Assembly (NCBI GenBank): GCA_034440635.1
Contig: JAOTON010000466.1
Span: 248,001-312,000 of the forward strand
DNA: 64,000 nt
Reading direction: 5' to 3'
Origin: Lepas anatifera
Lineage: Eukaryota; Arthropoda; Thecostraca; Lepadidae
Below are positions 60,801 to 62,375 of the stretch, one piece after another. Both the position numbers and the translations under genes were made by a program. The notes under the pieces were generated by a model that was given only the letters and a program-made list of their open reading frames with translations, was not told the origin of the DNA and searched no databases. How positions within the stretch are numbered: position 1 is the stretch's first letter; each line of letters starts with the position of its first letter.

Positions 60801-61716
60801 AGCGATGTTTTGGCACCTCCAACGCACATGGACCAAAGGCGGGACCACTGACGGCTCCAGACCCGGCTTGTGCCAACCGTCTGCCCACGTACTCGGTCTA
60901 TGTAAGGATTTCTAGGTCAGGTTCACGCCTTACTCAGTTCACACCCGCTGAACACCACGCTCAGATCTGATTTCCGTTGGTTGTGTTCCTATACCAGACG
61001 GACATCGATTAGCGGCAGTAGGAACTTGGTATGAGCACAAGAAGTTGTAATTTTTCAATCGTAAGTATAACTTAACATTGGCTTTAAGTTTCTGTCTCGA
61101 AGCCAAAAATGTACTAGAAGTGCTTCTGGCCAGTCAATTTTGTACAGGATTAAGCCTTCCGCCTCCATCGTACGTGTGGCCTGCAGAAATATTTGATGAC
61201 AGTGGGGCATGGGGCAAAGGCGGATCCACAGGGGGAGGGGAAGGGCAAGGCGGGGAGGCACTTTTCCGCCCCGATCGAACTTCGGTGTCCCTTGAAATGG
61301 TAATGCTCTCCCCCTCCCCTAAACTGTCGCTTCTCACCTCTCTCATCCCTCAGGAGCATCAACGCCCCAGGGATAGAATTTTGCACCCAATTGATAGGTT
61401 TTTGGCGTCCCCCTGGTCAGAATGGTGCCTTTTCCGAGCATGTGCCGCCCCCTCCCCCCACTGGAAACCCTGGATCCACCTATGCAGTAGGGAACTTCCT
61501 GAGATATAAGACCAAGCACAGCGTTTGCTCTACAATATACATCTCATCTAGAGAGAGAGCAGCAGCGTACCGTGTGGCGCGGATGACCTTGGCGTTTCTG
61601 ATGGTGATAAGCTGCTGGGCGATCACAGACAACACCTCGATGTCGATTCGGTTAAACTCGTCGAAGCAGCACCAGGCGCCTGACTGAGCCAGACCAGAGA
61701 AGAACCGGCCCATCAT
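2705..61716 (-). CDS. DNAH6: Axonemal dynein heavy chain 6-like gene, internal part (14 exons)
   Basis: Motor region of an inner-arm axonemal dynein heavy chain, the ATPase that slides doublet microtubules in cilia and flagella. Exons in transcript order: 61716-61571, 60743-60598, 60386-60254, 59857-59719, 59313-59188, 58975-58889, 58366-58181, 57996-57800, 56510-56321, 14004-13781, 13443-13232, 4099-3850, 3689-3497, 2928-2705. All junctions keep the reading frame (phases 2,1,2,0,0,0,0,2,0,2,1,2,0,2) with AG acceptors and GT donors, except one GC donor. Landmarks are AAA1 Walker B CFDEFNR, AAA2 P-loop [11 protein letters not shown]3 P-loop GATGVGKS and AAA3 Walker [14 protein letters not shown]6 is preferred over DNAH1/3/7/12 because of [22 protein letters not shown] and the AAA2/AAA3 linker; this is recognition from memory, not a search. 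N-terminal tail, start of AAA1, AAA4-6 and stalk lie outside the window. No stop or frameshift is seen, so the gene looks functional. Confidence 0.93.
2957..3140 (-). repeat. tRNA-derived SINE, copy 1 (family shared with 10211)
   Basis: Diverged copy of the SINE at 10211-10390, recognised by GGCGTCGCAAACT, GGAAGGGTTTC and CGGGAGCCAG. It is flanked by the 9-bp direct repeat TATAGAAAT (2948-2956 and 3141-3149), as expected for target-primed retrotransposition. It lies in intron 13 in the sense direction of the host gene. Confidence 0.75.
3497..3689 (-). CDS. DNAH6: Dynein exon E13: AAA3 sensor region
   Basis: Encodes [20 protein letters not shown], then [20 protein letters not shown] and [17 protein letters not shown] followed by RFLRHF is the conserved AAA3 signature. 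Acceptor GTTAACAG, donor GTCAGT, phase 0. Confidence 0.95.
3850..4099 (-). CDS. DNAH6: Dynein exon E12: AAA3 Walker A and Walker B
   Basis: Starts [18 protein letters not shown], completing the AAA3 P-loop, continues with [20 protein letters not shown] and ends with [20 protein letters not shown] and PPVELLR. Both nucleotide-binding motifs are intact, so AAA3 should still bind nucleotide. Acceptor TTCGGCAG, donor GTTAGT, phase 2. Confidence 0.96.
4100..7208. other. Intron 11, upstream half; no gene seen
   Basis: No reading frame here has a recognisable domain. The segment 6720-7190 is rich in AGGTCA/TGACCT words like the MITE family elsewhere, but no terminal repeats were found. GC-rich inverted blocks at about 5170-5210 and 5450-5480 could be the ends of a small unidentified element. 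Confidence 0.5.
7209..7923 (+). mobile_element. Possible LTR-retrotransposon LTR
   Basis: Begins TGTTGATGGACG and ends GTCTACA, with AATAAA near 7821 and a GTAAGT donor-like site near 7588. It is followed by TTTTGGTGACAGCC, which resembles an LTR-element leader. No second LTR, no coding region and no target duplication were seen, so this is a tentative call. Confidence 0.35.
7247..7277. promoter_or_regulatory. Pair of perfect CRE palindromes TGACGTCA
   Basis: TGACGTCA occurs at 7247-7254 and 7270-7277, 23 bp apart. It is the full consensus site of CREB/ATF bZIP factors. The pair sits near the start of the putative LTR, where promoter or enhancer elements would be expected. Binding is not shown. 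Confidence 0.4.
7924..8762. other. Intron 11 stretch; no gene seen
   Basis: Non-coding. A frame at 8519-8788 has no recognised domain and runs into the MITE end that follows. Confidence 0.5.
8763..9717. mobile_element. piggyBac-like MITE, complete copy 1
   Basis: Ends CCCTCGCCC and GGGCGAGGG are inverted and are flanked on both sides by TTAA (8759-8762 and 9718-9721). TTAA duplication with ends starting CCCT is the signature of piggyBac. Length is 955 bp with no transposase. The subterminal stretch also forms an inverted repeat (GTTTGAACACCCC against GTTCAAACACCCC). The interior has many AGGTCA/TGACCT words. Relatives lie at 40987, 48250, 52331 and 55184. Confidence 0.85.
9722..10194. other. 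Intron 11 stretch; no gene seen
   Basis: Non-coding sequence between the MITE and the SINE. No repeat or domain recognised. Confidence 0.5.
10211..10390 (-). repeat. tRNA-derived SINE with 16-bp target duplication
   Basis: The 180-bp unit is flanked by the perfect direct repeat AGTTTAGTTGGTTCAA (10195-10210 and 10391-10406). On the minus strand it starts GGCGCGGTAGTGGAGTGGTC, a D-arm/A-box-like region, followed by the B-box-like GGTTCAAGGCC. Its 3' end GTTGGTGCG...TAAGCCCCAATAAT closely matches the 3' end of LINE B (55135-55164), suggesting it borrows that LINE's machinery. Confidence 0.85.
10691..10783. mobile_element. Short foldback element (hairpin MITE)
   Basis: Two 29-bp arms, 10691-10719 and 10755-10783, are inverted copies with one mismatch (key core TGGCCTGTCTCCTCGAATCC), separated by 35 bp. 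A related single arm, CTGGCCTGTCCCCTCGAATC, occurs near 50312. No target duplication was settled. Confidence 0.7.
10784..11237. other. Intron 11 stretch; no gene seen
   Basis: Non-coding; no repeat or domain recognised. Confidence 0.5.
11238..11935. repeat. Diverged direct duplication plus a 50-bp tandem
   Basis: The block at about 11245-11400 (CACCCCTAAACGGCGCGC, CGCCGGGTCACAAG, CCGATGCC) recurs at about 11805-11935 (CGCCCCTGAACGATGCGC, CGCTGGGTCACAAG, CCGATGTC). Inside the first block, 11366-11415 is repeated at once at 11418-11465 (AGGGTCGTC...CCGCAGACCACTCAGCTCCG). Confidence 0.6.
12040..12115 (-). repeat. tRNA-like SINE head
   Basis: On the minus strand this reads GGAGCCGTGGAGTAGTGGGT, an A-box-like start, and about 40 bases later the perfect B-box GGTTCGAACCC. 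No complete cloverleaf was confirmed, and the family differs from the SINE at 10211. Most likely a SINE or tRNA pseudogene. Confidence 0.5.
12116..13231. other. Intron 11 stretch next to E11; no gene seen
   Basis: Non-coding, partly C-rich. No recognised repeat. Confidence 0.5.
13232..13443 (-). CDS. DNAH6: Dynein exon E11: start of AAA3 and half of its P-loop
   Basis: Encodes [20 protein letters not shown], then [20 protein letters not shown] and VMFTGATG. The intron splits the AAA3 Walker A motif: GATG is here and VGKS is in the next exon 9.1 kb away. Acceptor ACCACAG, donor GTGGGG, phase 1. Confidence 0.95.
13781..14004 (-). CDS. DNAH6: Dynein exon E10: AAA2-AAA3 linker
   Basis: Encodes [19 protein letters not shown], then [19 protein letters not shown] and QLEDNTEVK. 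Acceptor TTCTCAG, donor GTGAGT, ends in phase 2. It is the first exon after the giant intron. [13 protein letters not shown] is the family motif preceding AAA3. Confidence 0.94.
14005..15593. other. Start of the giant intron 9 (its 3' end in the transcript)
   Basis: Non-coding except for a probable LINE tail at 14390-14640. The acceptor of E10 is at 14005-14006. Confidence 0.6.
14390..14640 (+). repeat. Probable 3' tail of a truncated non-LTR retrotransposon
   Basis: GC-rich sequence with CCTATCCTTATCCTTATCC, then a terminal GTCAAATAAATAAATAAG, the simple-repeat tail typical of non-LTR elements. There is no coding remnant, so the clade is unknown. Confidence 0.45.
15805..16150. mobile_element. 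hAT-like MITE, family CAGTGGCGGATC, copy 2, truncated
   Basis: Left end CAGTGGCGGATCCAAGG and the interior (AACGGAAAAGCTCGGG, GATCGACCTCC, GCAAGATTTTGGTG) match copies 1 and 3. The right end CTAGATCCG...CTG is missing; similarity stops near TTTGACTTTGG. Confidence 0.7.
16440..16700. repeat. Degenerate GGGCGGCAGTGAT minisatellite, block 1
   Basis: Repeats of the type GAGGGCGGCAGTGAT and GGGGCGACAGCGAT every 20-45 bp. Same family as 18880-19790 and 29220-30360. Confidence 0.6.
16701..17269. other. Unassigned stretch inside the giant hAT-like element
   Basis: Non-coding; no similarity to the other repeats in the window was noticed. Confidence 0.4.
17270..18870 (-). pseudogene. Dead CR1/Jockey-like LINE reverse transcriptase fragment
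   Basis: In minus-strand order it encodes degraded fragments: [19 protein letters not shown], then [48 protein letters not shown] and GVV-stop-GSLLGP. The catalytic box YVDD is at 17609-17620, followed by thumb-like sequence ([17 protein letters not shown]). These are reverse transcriptase motifs in the correct order. A TAG replaces the usual glutamine of VVQGS, and several frameshifts are present. Endonuclease and ORF1 are missing, so it is 5'-truncated. Clade is by motif style only. Confidence 0.8.
18880..19066. repeat. Degenerate GGGCGGCAGTGAT minisatellite, block 2a
   Basis: Units like AGGGCGGAAGTGATAAG and GCCGAGGGCGGCACGAATC. It continues at 19421 after a 347-bp hAT-like insertion. Confidence 0.65.
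19074..19420. mobile_element. Short hAT-like element with perfect 8-bp duplication
   Basis: Left end CAGGTACAGCGGATTCC, right end GGAATCCACCATCTCTG; flanked by AGCTGGGG on both sides (19066-19073 and 19421-19428). The 347-bp interior has the palindrome GTGTGCAGTTGCACAC and only a few GGCGCCCCCTGG units near the right end. It is a compact member of the family of the 8.7-kb element at 19868. Confidence 0.85.
19421..19790. repeat. Degenerate GGGCGGCAGTGAT minisatellite, block 2b
   Basis: Continuation of block 2a: AGGGCGGCAGTGATAAG, GCCGGGTGCTGTTTGAA, GGGGGCGGCATGAATCA and similar units of 20-45 bp, diverged. Confidence 0.65.
20110..21470. repeat. GCGCCCC minisatellite, array 1
   Basis: About 1.3 kb of diverged units of roughly 20-25 bp of the form GGCGCCCCTGGATAGCAAA. 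A second left terminus of the host hAT family (20408-20425) interrupts it. Long minus-strand open frames exist here only because the unit lacks stops. The array is internal to the hAT-like element at 19868. Confidence 0.8.
21471..21944. other. Unassigned stretch inside the hAT-like element
   Basis: Non-coding; nothing recognised. Confidence 0.4.
21945..22105 (-). repeat. tRNA-like SINE, another family
   Basis: On the minus strand it starts GGCCGCCCCGGTTGCTCGG then TTGGTAGAGCGTCGGGCTC, a clear tRNA D-arm and anticodon-side sequence. GATCGGTTCCCC further on may be a decayed B-box. The spacing is too long for a real tRNA. Confidence 0.5.
22461..22719. mobile_element. hAT-like MITE inserted in another hAT-like terminus
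   Basis: Left end CATAGGCAGATCCAGG and right end CCCTGGATCCGCGTATG are inverted repeats. Flanks GACGGATC (22453-22460) and GGCGGATC (22720-22727) match at seven of eight bases. The target was itself a terminus, CAGTGACGGATC at 22449, which resumes as TAGAATTTTAG after the insert. Length is 259 bp. Confidence 0.7.
22728..23784. other. Unassigned stretch inside the hAT-like element
   Basis: AT-rich non-coding sequence; no motif recognised. Confidence 0.4.
23785..25235 (+). pseudogene. Dead RNase H-bearing LINE fragment
   Basis: Fragments in order: [19 protein letters not shown] (motif A), [17 protein letters not shown], catalytic [13 protein letters not shown] (YADD at 24141-24152), [17 protein letters not shown] (thumb), [15 protein letters not shown], then an RNase H start [12 protein letters not shown] near 25014 and [17 protein letters not shown]. 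Multiple stops and frameshifts break it. The order RT, thumb, RNase H is that of the I/R1/LOA group of non-LTR retrotransposons. No endonuclease or ORF1 remains. Confidence 0.8.
25236..26556. other. Unassigned stretch inside the hAT-like element
   Basis: AT-rich, non-coding; nothing recognised. Confidence 0.4.
26557..26640 (-). repeat. tRNA-like SINE head
   Basis: Minus strand: GTGGCGCAGTGGTCTAGTGG then TTAGAGGTCC, an A-box-like start, and GGGTCGAATCCGGGG, one base off a B-box. Lower-coordinate sequence may be the SINE body, but its end was not found. Confidence 0.5.
26641..28499. other. Unassigned stretch near the right end of the hAT-like element
   Basis: Non-coding. A few GGCGCCCCC units at 28520-28575 precede the right terminus, suggesting the minisatellite once reached both ends. 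The palindromic GCGTATAACG words near 27850-27925 were noted but not assigned. Confidence 0.4.
29220..30360. repeat. GGGGCGGCAGTGATCAGCCAG minisatellite, main block
   Basis: Roughly 750 bp (29225-29975) of fairly regular 21-23-bp units such as CAGGGGGCGGCAGTTATCAG, then about 400 bp of diverged units. It lies just inside the right terminus of the giant hAT-like element; blocks of the same family (16440-16700, 18880-19790) lie towards the left terminus. Confidence 0.85.
30469..31869. other. Spacer between the giant hAT-like element and LINE A
   Basis: Pyrimidine-rich non-coding sequence. A frame at 31131-31448 ends in a lysine-rich stretch ([14 protein letters not shown]) but has no recognisable domain. 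It may include untranslated leader of LINE A or of another element; nothing certain. Confidence 0.4.
31811..32371 (+). pseudogene. LINE A N-terminal part: 2A-like peptide and PHD finger
   Basis: The frame is open from 31811 to a TAG at 32369 and has no clear ATG; a GTG sits at 32033. It encodes [17 protein letters not shown] and then a PHD-type zinc finger C-x2-C...[12 protein letters not shown]...C-x2-C (GSWLCVGC). The hydrophobic run before the 2A motif is leader-like. In another frame (32251-32433) [12 protein letters not shown] resembles the basic linker of such elements, suggesting two compensating frameshifts near 32300 and 32400. PHD fingers in LINE ORFs may bind histone tails; that is family inference. 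Confidence 0.75.
32095..32127 (+). other. 2A-like ribosome-skipping motif GDIEINPGP
   Basis: Residues GDIEINPGP match the 2A consensus D-V/I-E-x-N-P-G-P. In active 2A peptides the ribosome fails to form the last Gly-Pro bond and releases two proteins from one reading frame. 2A-like motifs are known at the N-termini of some non-LTR retrotransposons. Coordinates are approximate; activity is not shown. Confidence 0.7.
32372..33415 (+). pseudogene. LINE A endonuclease (AP/exonuclease III type)
   Basis: Domain order: [11 protein letters not shown] (metal-binding N), [12 protein letters not shown] (catalytic E), [23 protein letters not shown] (Y), [15 protein letters not shown] (D and N), and [11 protein letters not shown] (final D-H). 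All key residues of an apurinic-like endonuclease that nicks target DNA for reverse transcription are present. The frame is the same as the PHD part, separated by the TAG at 32369, and it ends at a stop at 33413 because of a frameshift before the RT. Confidence 0.9.
33445..35400 (+). pseudogene. LINE A reverse transcriptase
   Basis: An open frame of about 650 codons. Motifs in order: [59 protein letters not shown] (motif A, catalytic D), [15 protein letters not shown] (motif B), [10 protein letters not shown] (motif C, FADD at 34651-34662), and [15 protein letters not shown] (thumb). The RT core itself is undamaged. It carries out target-primed reverse transcription in the family. Upstream and downstream frameshifts disconnect it from endonuclease and RNase H. 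Confidence 0.93.
35417..36375 (+). pseudogene. LINE A RNase H and C-terminal zinc knuckle
   Basis: RNase H motifs: [10 protein letters not shown] (first D, frame ending at 35605), then after a frameshift [16 protein letters not shown] (E), [12 protein letters not shown] (second D) and [18 protein letters not shown] (final D). All four catalytic acids are readable across two frames. It is followed by a C-x2-C-x8-H-x4-C knuckle (CPEC at about 36205 to the C at about 36255). RNase H would remove RNA from the RNA-DNA hybrid. Confidence 0.9.
36753..38405 (+). pseudogene. LINE B ORF1, gag-like with three CCHC knuckles, one stop
   Basis: ATG at 36753 (MAETYTSYM) starts a frame broken only by TAA at 37203-37205; the same frame continues to 38405 (about 550 codons). 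After the stop come [20 protein letters not shown] and three zinc knuckles: [27 protein letters not shown] and [15 protein letters not shown]. The rest is proline-rich and basic. Such ORF1 proteins bind the element's RNA. The single premature stop suggests it died recently. Confidence 0.88.
38498..40358 (+). pseudogene. LINE B endonuclease and first half of reverse transcriptase
   Basis: Endonuclease motifs: [49 protein letters not shown], and after a frameshift near 38920 [11 protein letters not shown]. The RT begins with [45 protein letters not shown] and [14 protein letters not shown] (motif A). Frameshifts lie near 38920, 39800 and 40100. The frame TERTFRVR is cut at 40358 by the 11.65-kb element and resumes at 52013 with VGGTYSN. 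Confidence 0.9.
40680..40712. repeat. Left subterminal hairpin of the 11.65-kb element
   Basis: AAAAAAAGCGTA (40680-40691) pairs with TACGCTTTTTTT (40701-40712) across a 9-base loop: a perfect 12-bp stem. Similar half-sites occur at 40608 (AAAAAAGCGTA) and in the terminus itself. Confidence 0.8.
41524..41719. mobile_element. Short hAT-like MITE with GGCGCC ends
   Basis: Ends CATGGGCGCC and GGCGCCCCTG are inverted with one mismatch; GGTGTACG flanks both sides perfectly (41516-41523 and 41720-41727). The 196-bp interior has GGGGGGACGCGTCCCCCC palindromes. Its right end GGCGCCCCTG equals the core of the nearby minisatellite unit. Confidence 0.85.
41850..42640 (-). pseudogene. Dead Jockey/CR1-like reverse transcriptase fragment
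   Basis: Minus-strand remnants: QRVIVNGK, then [20 protein letters not shown] and INDIP (motif B, usually GVPQGS), followed by [15 protein letters not shown] with YADD at 42424-42435. Downstream pieces such as [10 protein letters not shown] and KFVILALY correspond to the thumb. Several stops and frameshifts. Closest in style to Jockey or CR1 elements; only about 0.8 kb survives. Confidence 0.75.
42789..42881. repeat. (TA)n microsatellite
   Basis: About 90 bp of nearly pure TA dinucleotides with a short AAAATATATATTAAAATTTT interruption; abuts the left duplication of the hAT-like element at 42901. Confidence 0.95.
44688..44801. repeat. Six perfect 19-bp units inside array 2
   Basis: GCGCCCCTGGGTAGCAAAG is repeated six times without change, with a seventh diverging unit at 44802. 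This is the youngest, most homogeneous part of the array. Confidence 0.95.
47341..47401 (+). repeat. Short LINE B-like 3' tail
   Basis: GGGCGCTACATGAGCTCAAGG, then TTCACGCGCACCTAAGCC and CAATAATAGAGCAATCAATC, parallels the LINE B end at 55115-55170. Only about 60 bp is present, inside the minisatellite: either an extreme 5' truncation or part of a SINE. Confidence 0.6.
48250..49035. mobile_element. piggyBac-like MITE, left three quarters
   Basis: GGGGGGGGTGCTTGAACACCC, then AAGGTTGTGTCATCTCAGGT, AAAAATGTTTAAGGTGGCGT and GTGACCTTGACCTACCCACA follow the complete copy at 8763 block by block. Similarity stops near GATGCTAGAGTAT and no right end is seen. The left terminus is diverged. Confidence 0.7.
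49036..50124. other. Unassigned segment inside the hAT-like element
   Basis: Non-coding; the first part is rich in GGGGCCC and CAGCT words at irregular spacing, possibly a worn-out repeat. No gene seen. Confidence 0.4.
50133..50603. mobile_element. hAT-like MITE, family CAGTGGCGGATC, copy 3
   Basis: Left end CAGTGGCGGATCCAG, right end CTAGATCCGCGACTG, flanked by AAATTGGC on both sides (50125-50132 and 50604-50611). Interior matches copies at 46 and 15805, plus a segment near 50300-50430 that resembles an arm of the foldback element at 10691. Confidence 0.88.
51317..52008. repeat. Right subterminal region of the 11.65-kb element
   Basis: Repeated half-sites AAAAGCGTA / TACGCTTTT: 51441, about 51625-51660, 51727-51756, 51786-51815 and the terminus. 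A perfect 13-bp stem is AAAAAAAGCGCAC (51568-51580) with GTGCGCTTTTTTT (51588-51600). No open frame of note. Clustered subterminal motifs are often transposase binding sites; that is inference here. Confidence 0.75.
52009..52330 (+). pseudogene. LINE B reverse transcriptase, motifs B and C
   Basis: Resumes the RT with [20 protein letters not shown] (motif B, normally IPQGS) and [17 protein letters not shown] (motif C; FVDD at 52147-52158 in place of the usual YADD or FADD). It is followed by [19 protein letters not shown] and ends PEPNI at the MITE insertion. The frame is intact over the whole segment. Confidence 0.9.
52331..53356. mobile_element. piggyBac-like MITE inside LINE B, ATAA target
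   Basis: Ends CCCTCGCCCCACCGGG and CCCGGTGGGGCGCGGG are 16-bp inverted repeats with one mismatch. ATAA flanks both sides (52327-52330 and 53357-53360). Removing the element and one ATAA restores [12 protein letters not shown] in LINE B. The target is ATAA, not TTAA. The interior is dense in AGGTCA/TGACCT, for example AAGGTCAGGTCACC. No coding capacity. Confidence 0.9.
53357..54891 (+). pseudogene. LINE B thumb, RNase H and zinc knuckle
   Basis: [19 protein letters not shown] (thumb) is followed by a long linker and RNase [44 protein letters not shown], and after a frameshift near 54360 [18 protein letters not shown]. The first catalytic aspartate is replaced by histidine (codon 54074-54076), so the RNase H should be inactive. 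A C-x2-C-x7-H-x4-C knuckle ([17 protein letters not shown]) and a stop at about 54888 end the ORF. Confidence 0.88.
55184..56138. mobile_element. piggyBac-like MITE, inverted copy
   Basis: Carries in reverse the blocks of the copy at 8763: TTTCTCTCGTCACGGCAACC, AAGGTCACTTTTTAACCTAG, TGCAAAGTTATTGACCTAAA and CAGATGACCTCTCAGAGGT. Ends CCCTGGTGGGGGTGTTT and GGGGCCAGGG are inverted. Flanking TTCA and TTAA are only similar, so the exact ends are uncertain by a base. It landed immediately after the LINE B tail. Confidence 0.8.
56321..56510 (-). CDS. DNAH6: Dynein exon E9: end of AAA2
   Basis: Encodes [20 protein letters not shown] and then a helical stretch ending CVQAMPQ. Acceptor CCGGCAG, donor GTAAGG, phase 0 at the 3' end. 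The next exon is about 42.3 kb downstream; CVQAMPQ joined to [13 protein letters not shown] fits the usual AAA2/AAA3 linker, so no intervening exon is needed. Confidence 0.93.
56889..57833 (-). repeat. DNAH6: 43-bp minisatellite built from the E8 5' splice site, 22 units
   Basis: Twenty-two tandem units of 43 bp (one of 42). On the minus strand each has 34 bases of E8 coding sequence ending CCCGCCACCGTCAGCCG, then the donor GTGAGTTAG. The unit at 57791-57833 is the real exon end; the other 21 lie in intron 8. Two versions alternate: B (GAGGCCTGCGCCAGGT on the + strand, at 56975, 57146, 57318, 57576, 57705, 57791) identical in this part to the exon, and A (GAAGTTTGTGCCGAGT, all others). Reading past any donor meets TGA at once, so only the outermost donor gives functional protein. 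Confidence 0.95.
57800..57996 (-). CDS. DNAH6: Dynein exon E8: AAA2 Walker B; 3' end seeds a minisatellite
   Basis: Encodes [20 protein letters not shown], then NSERIKLTP and finally [12 protein letters not shown]. It holds the AAA2 Walker B region. The exon ends AGCCG (phase 2) at donor GTGAGT. Its last 34 bases together with the first 9 intron bases form the repeat unit of the 43-bp minisatellite that fills the adjacent intron, so the true donor is the first of 22 near-identical donors met by the spliceosome in transcript order. Confidence 0.94.
58181..58366 (-). CDS. DNAH6: Dynein exon E7: AAA2 core
   Basis: Encodes [20 protein letters not shown] and later [20 protein letters not shown], then the [15 protein letters not shown] stretch. 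Acceptor TTTTAG, donor GTAAGT, phase 0 on both sides (62 codons). [12 protein letters not shown] is a strongly conserved AAA2 motif of axonemal dyneins. Confidence 0.95.
58883..58888 (-). promoter_or_regulatory. GC-type 5' splice site GCAAGT of intron 6
   Basis: E6 ends CAGG and is followed by GCAAGT; apart from the C it matches the donor consensus. GC-AG introns are a known minority class spliced by the U2 machinery and usually have strong flanking consensus, as here. Confidence 0.85.
58889..58975 (-). CDS. DNAH6: Dynein exon E6: AAA2 P-loop, GC splice donor
   Basis: A 29-codon exon reading [20 protein letters not shown] then GGGKTTIYR, the Walker A motif of AAA2. Acceptor CGGCAG at the 5' end. 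The 3' end is TACAGG followed by GCAAGT, so the intron uses a GC donor instead of GT. No GT in the next bases would keep the frame, while the GC site joins YR to ILQSSL exactly as expected for the family. Confidence 0.9.
59188..59313 (-). CDS. DNAH6: Dynein exon E5: start of AAA2
   Basis: Encodes [20 protein letters not shown] and then [15 protein letters not shown]. Acceptor CGCCAG, donor GTGCCA, both junctions in phase 0 (42 codons). DLFPG with a following DYG marks the entry into AAA2. Confidence 0.93.
59719..59857 (-). CDS. DNAH6: Dynein exon E4: AAA1-AAA2 link
   Basis: Encodes [19 protein letters not shown] followed by [20 protein letters not shown]. Acceptor TGACAG, donor GTACAG, phase 0 at the 3' end. 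LKREN and [14 protein letters not shown] are the usual axonemal dynein signatures between AAA1 and AAA2. Confidence 0.94.
60254..60386 (-). CDS. DNAH6: Dynein exon E3: AAA1 small subdomain
   Basis: Reads [20 protein letters not shown], then [17 protein letters not shown]. Acceptor CTGCAG and donor GTCAGT. Ends in phase 2; the join to E4 reads [24 protein letters not shown] is typical of axonemal heavy chains; cytoplasmic dynein differs here. Confidence 0.94.
60598..60743 (-). CDS. DNAH6: Dynein exon E2: AAA1 sensor I region
   Basis: Reads [17 protein letters not shown] and then [20 protein letters not shown], one of the most conserved stretches of all dynein heavy chains. Acceptor ACAG lies at 60744-60747 and donor GTCAGT follows position 60598. 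The exon ends in phase 1; the split codon with E3 gives MMVPDYALIAEV. Length is 146 bp. Confidence 0.95.
61215..61484. mobile_element. Possible hAT-like MITE in intron 1
   Basis: CAAAGGCGGATCCACAGGG at the left and CCCTGGATCCACCTATG at the right are inverted and resemble the ends of the MITE at 22461. No convincing 8-bp duplication was found. Interior is G-rich and non-coding. Confidence 0.45.
61571..61716 (-). CDS. DNAH6: Dynein exon E1: AAA1 Walker B region
   Basis: Begins [11 protein letters not shown] after an acceptor GACAG and ends in phase 2 before donor GTACGC. It carries the AAA1 Walker B motif [11 protein letters not shown] and continues [20 protein letters not shown]1 is the main ATP-hydrolysing site of dynein; its P-loop must lie in an exon upstream of the window. 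The next exon restores the codon to give RATRFMFEG. Family residues in this stretch are conserved, including the Walker B aspartate and glutamate. Confidence 0.95.
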
Positions 61717-61986
61717 CTGTCGGCGGCACGGGACGTAAGAAAGGAAGGGGTCACCAGGGTAGGGACAGACCAACATGTCTGGAGGTTTTTGACAAAACCG
61801 TTCGGTGCCATGCTTGAGGGTGGTCTGCCTATGACAATCAGAGGAGCATCGACGAGCACTATACATTGCAACAAAAAAACTATAGAGGCTTGATGTACAT
61901 ACATGCTGACAGGAATGATCCAGCCAGTTAGTTTGGGGAGGGGGCCTATGTCAGCTTCAGGCTAAAAAACGTTGGGCGGCGCTTAA
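61717..61986. other. Intron upstream of E1; no gene seen
   Basis: Non-coding sequence from the E1 acceptor to the MITE at 61987. The intron runs to the right edge, so the preceding exon lies outside the window. Confidence 0.7.
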
Positions 61987-62375
61987 CCCATTAACGCCCA
62001 GCGGGTCATTTTTGTCCTCTGACTTTGACAGGCTGCAGAATCGGTACCAGTGAAGTGATCTTCATGTTTATGATATGGATGTGTGTTTCAGAGCGTGGAA
62101 AAGGTGGAAAAATGTATTTGAAAATTCTAGGTTTTTATGGGAAGATTTTGGTGGAACTTATTTCGGCGAGGTTTTGGTCAGCGTGAGATAGCTCTGCAAA
62201 TTTTGTTTCTCGCAATAACATATGGAAAGCTGAAAAGGGTTTGCATGATTGACATTAAGCCAAGACCACTAGGAGTCAGATGGTGAAGAAGGAGTAAGAT
62301 TTTCTTGAACGGCTTTGCCATGAGACATCGTCAAATATGAAGCGGACAAAAATGACCCGCTGGGCGTTGCGGACA
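61987..62375. mobile_element. MITE with 25-bp perfect inverted repeats
   Basis: The arm at 61993-62017 (AACGCCCAGCGGGTCATTTT...) is the exact inverse of 62344-62368 (...AAAATGACCCGCTGGGCGTT). TTAACCCATTAACG at the left resembles a TTAA target with CCCATT ends, pointing to piggyBac, but the matching outer right bases have decayed. About 0.39 kb, non-coding. Confidence 0.75.
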
